Shown: piece after piece, positions 5,823 through 7,542 of the stretch
How positions within the stretch are numbered: the stretch's first letter is position 1
Layout of the letters: every line of letters begins with the position of its first letter
NCBI GenBank assembly: GCA_016193065.1
Contig: JACPSX010000030.1
Location: 1-7,542 of the forward strand
Direction of reading: 5' to 3'
Origin: Candidatus Tectimicrobiota bacterium
Lineage (GTDB): Bacteria; JACPSX01
Length of the DNA stretch: 7,542 nucleotides
Notes under the pieces: generated by a model
Database searches by the model: none
Told to the model about the DNA's origin: nothing
What the model saw: only the letters and a program-made list of their open reading frames with translations
Made by a program: the position numbers and the translations under genes

Positions 5823-6123
5823 ACCTCTTCCGGTCGTAGAGGACGAGGGTGGAGTGGCCTTTCCCATCCATGTTCAGCCCCGCTCCTCGCGCTCCGAGGT
5901 GGTCGGCGTGTCCGGTGAGTTCCTCAAGGTTCGGGTTTGCGCCCCTCCGGTGGAGGGGGTTGCCAATGAGGAGTGTCTTCGCATTTTGGCCAAGTGGCTC
6001 CACGTTCCCCGTGCTGCCGTCGCGATTGTGGCGGGTGGAAAGTCCAGGCGAAAGCGGGTCCGGGTCGAGGGCCTCAATCGGGCCCAACTGATGGCTTGCC
6101 TCGCCCGTGTGCCACATGATTAA
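5812..6123 (+). CDS. yggU: YggU family (DUF167) small protein
   Basis: A 103-residue member of the YggU/DUF167 family, whose function is not established. It has the typical pattern: FPIHVQPRSSRSEVVG, then LKVRVCAPPVEGVAN with the conserved APP and G-AN, a short helix ECLRILAKWL, and the glycine/serine turn AGGKSRRKRVRV. The start chosen is the ATG at 5812, 11 bases inside divIVA, with AAGGA at 5803-5807. An upstream in-frame extension would only read divIVA out of frame as Arg/Pro-rich sequence. The overlap suggests translational coupling to divIVA. The gene overlaps mtnA by 8 bases at its 3' end. yggU next to yggS, proC and yggT is a common bacterial arrangement. Confidence 0.92.
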   Translation: MGIEPLPVVEDEGGVAFPIHVQPRSSRSEVVGVSGEFLKVRVCAPPVEGVANEECLRILAKWLHVPRAAVAIVAGGKSRRKRVRVEGLNRAQLMACLARVPHD

Positions 6124-7162
6124 GCCCCTCGATTACCGCGACGGAGTCCTCTACTTTCTTGATCAGAGGCGTCTGCCCCAGGAAGAAACTTACGTGCCCT
6201 GCCGGACCGACCAGGAGGTGGCCGAAGCGATCCGCTCCATGATCGTGCGCGGTGCCCCGGCCATCGGGATTGCCGCAGCGTTTGGAATGGTCCTGGGGGC
6301 CCGCAGGCTCGCTGCCCGGACCTCCGGGGAACTTTTGGCGGGATTGGAGGGAGTGGCAGCGACACTCACCGCGACCCGCCCGACTGCCCGGAATCTTTTC
6401 TGGGGAGTCGAGCGGATGAGGGCCTGCGCGCTCCGCTGTAGAGACCGGGCAGTGGAGGATATCTGCAGAGAACTGGAGGCCGAGGCCCTCCGCGTTTGGG
6501 AGGAGGACATTGCCGGAAACCGGAAGATCGGCCAGGCCGGTCAGAAATTTCTTGGAGACGGCAGCGCCGTCCTTACCCATTGCAATGCGGGCGCTCTGGC
6601 CACGGGCGGCTACGGAACAGCAATTGGTGTCGTGCGGGCGGCTGTGGAGGCGGGGAAGAAACTCGTGGTCTACGTGGACGAAACTCGCCCCTTCCTGCAG
6701 GGGAGTCGCCTTACGGCCTGGGAGCTTCTCAAAGACGGCATCCCCTTGCGCTTGATCACGGACAGCATGGCGGGCCACTTGATGAAGCGGGGCGTGATCC
6801 AGGCCGTGATCGTCGGGGCCGACCGCATCGCCGCCAACGGGGACGTGGCCAACAAGATCGGCACCTACATGCTTGCCGTTCTGGCCAAGGAAAACGGCCT
6901 CCCCTTTTACGTCGCGGCTCCCTTTTCGACGATCGATCTCTCGGTTTCCAGCGGTGAGGAGATCCCGATTGAAGAGAGACCGGCCCGGGAGGTGACGCAT
7001 CTGGCCGGTGAGGCTTTGGCTCCGGAAGGGGTTGAGGTATGCAATCCGGCCTTTGACGTTACTCCGGCGGCCTACGTGACGGCCATGTTCACCGACCGGG
7101 GAGCTATTTTCCCCCCCTTTGCCGAGAACCTGGCGAGAGCTGCCGGGGAGAAGGTGGACTAG
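6116..7162 (+). CDS. mtnA: Methylthioribose-1-phosphate isomerase MtnA
   Basis: MtnA converts 5-methylthioribose 1-phosphate to 5-methylthioribulose 1-phosphate in methylthioadenosine salvage; in some anaerobes the same step feeds shunts that recycle MTA or 5'-deoxyadenosine by-products. The protein has 348 residues, normal for the family. LDQRRLPQEE is near the N-terminus, VRGAPAIGIAAAFG is around 44-57, and the catalytic cysteine is C156 in THCNAGALATGGYGTA. The catalytic aspartate is D236 in VGADRIAANGDVANKIGT. These residues favour MtnA over the related eIF2B-like and ribose-1,5-bisphosphate isomerase proteins. The start is taken as the ATG at 6116, overlapping yggU by 8 bases; a GTG at 6107 would add three residues. 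Neither start has a clear SD, so translation probably depends on coupling. Its TAG overlaps the opposing methionine synthase stop. Confidence 0.95.
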   Translation: MIKPLDYRDGVLYFLDQRRLPQEETYVPCRTDQEVAEAIRSMIVRGAPAIGIAAAFGMVLGARRLAARTSGELLAGLEGVAATLTATRPTARNLFWGVERMRACALRCRDRAVEDICRELEAEALRVWEEDIAGNRKIGQAGQKFLGDGSAVLTHCNAGALATGGYGTAIGVVRAAVEAGKKLVVYVDETRPFLQGSRLTAWELLKDGIPLRLITDSMAGHLMKRGVIQAVIVGADRIAANGDVANKIGTYMLAVLAKENGLPFYVAAPFSTIDLSVSSGEEIPIEERPAREVTHLAGEALAPEGVEVCNPAFDVTPAAYVTAMFTDRGAIFPPFAENLARAAGEKVD

Positions 7163-7542
7163 CCGCGCAGGCCGGCCCTTACTTCCCCAACGGCCTCCGC
7201 AATGACGCGGAGTTTGGCGACGGCCTCATCCACGGTGCGCGTCTTGAGGCCGCAGTCGGGATCCACGTAAACTCTCTCGGGGGGGATTACTTCCAGAATC
7301 TCCCGAATCCGCTTCGCCACCGTCTCTTTGTCCTCGATGACGTGGGAGTGCACGTCCACTACCCCGAACCCCATCTCCTTGGTGAAGGGATATTTGCGGA
7401 TCGCTTCCAGGAAATTTAACTGGGAGTTGGAGAATTCCAGATCGAGACGGTCCACGGGGATTTCCAGGATCTTGGGATAAATCTTCTCGAAGGTGCCGTA
7501 GCAGAGGTGGGTGATGGTTTTTGCCTTAAGCCCGTCGACGAC
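7159..7542 (-). CDS. Core MetE-type cobalamin-independent methionine synthase, C-terminal part (5' end outside window)
   Basis: The 127 visible residues match the zinc-dependent catalytic domain of MetE-like enzymes, which methylate homocysteine to methionine. All four expected zinc ligands are present: H12 and C14 in THLCYGTF, E36 in LEFSNS, and C97 in VDPDCGLKTR (numbered from the window edge). GVVDVHSHVIEDKETVAKRIREIL lies between them. The style (short loops, DVHS and PDCGLKTRT) resembles archaeal and anaerobic-bacterial stand-alone catalytic domains (core MetE, the Mes families) more than the long two-domain E. coli MetE. Those enzymes take methyl groups from a corrinoid protein or another non-folate donor. 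The upstream part is not visible, so full-length MetE is not excluded. The frame stays open to base 7542, so the GTG at 7455 is internal. The gene is convergent with mtnA; the stops overlap. Confidence 0.88.
   Translation of the reverse strand, partial: VVDGLKAKTITHLCYGTFEKIYPKILEIPVDRLDLEFSNSQLNFLEAIRKYPFTKEMGFGVVDVHSHVIEDKETVAKRIREILEVIPPERVYVDPDCGLKTRTVDEAVAKLRVIAEAVGEVRAGLRG

Noticed and set aside
6074-7000. Long open frame (308 codons) on the minus strand across mtnA
   Set aside because: It is antisense to mtnA, whose catalytic Cys and Asp motifs are intact; the minus product is His/Gly/Arg-rich without motifs.
7453-7455. GTG as the start of the minus-strand methionine synthase
   Set aside because: The frame stays open to the window edge and encodes the zinc-ligand motif THLCYGTF upstream of this GTG, so it is internal.

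Overview
The window reads as part of a GC-rich chromosome of an anaerobic bacterium, most likely a member of the Desulfobacterota (former Deltaproteobacteria). This assignment is inference. It rests on the FtsZ N-terminus (starts MFEF, with NTMI and [10 protein letters not shown] blocks), on a yggS-proC-yggT-yggU string of proteobacterial type that also carries divIVA, and on a short zinc-type methionine synthase of the kind found in anaerobes and archaea. It is a housekeeping region; no phage, transposase, CRISPR array, tRNA or rRNA was seen.

Layout. At the left edge is the C-terminal part of ftsA, followed by a complete ftsZ with a strong Shine-Dalgarno (SD) sequence; this is the distal end of the division and cell wall (dcw) cluster. 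Next (1881-3161) is the most unusual gene: a 426-residue protein whose two ends resemble B12-binding radical SAM proteins of the TIGR03960 type, but which lacks the CxxxCxxC cluster motif and roughly the first half of the catalytic barrel. It is bracketed by short repeat blocks (GATCAGC-type heptads before it, a CTTAG/CTAAG hairpin after it). A 127-base gap then holds a nested hairpin and a good sigma-70-like promoter candidate.

From 3289 to 7162 a tight, same-strand run encodes YggS (PLP homeostasis), ProC (proline synthesis), YggT (two-segment membrane protein), DivIVA (curvature-sensing coiled coil), YggU (DUF167) and MtnA (methylthioribose-1-phosphate isomerase). The last three genes overlap one another. 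On the opposite strand, a core MetE-type methionine synthase (5' end outside the window) meets mtnA tail to tail, and the two stop codons share one CTAG.

Functionally the left half is division machinery (FtsA anchors FtsZ; DivIVA and YggT are further division or envelope proteins). The middle combines PLP and proline metabolism, and the right end is methionine related: MtnA recycles the methylthio moiety, and the MetE-like enzyme makes methionine from homocysteine. The observations most worth a second look are the cluster-less radical SAM relative and an alanine in the nearly invariant FtsZ GGGTGTG loop.
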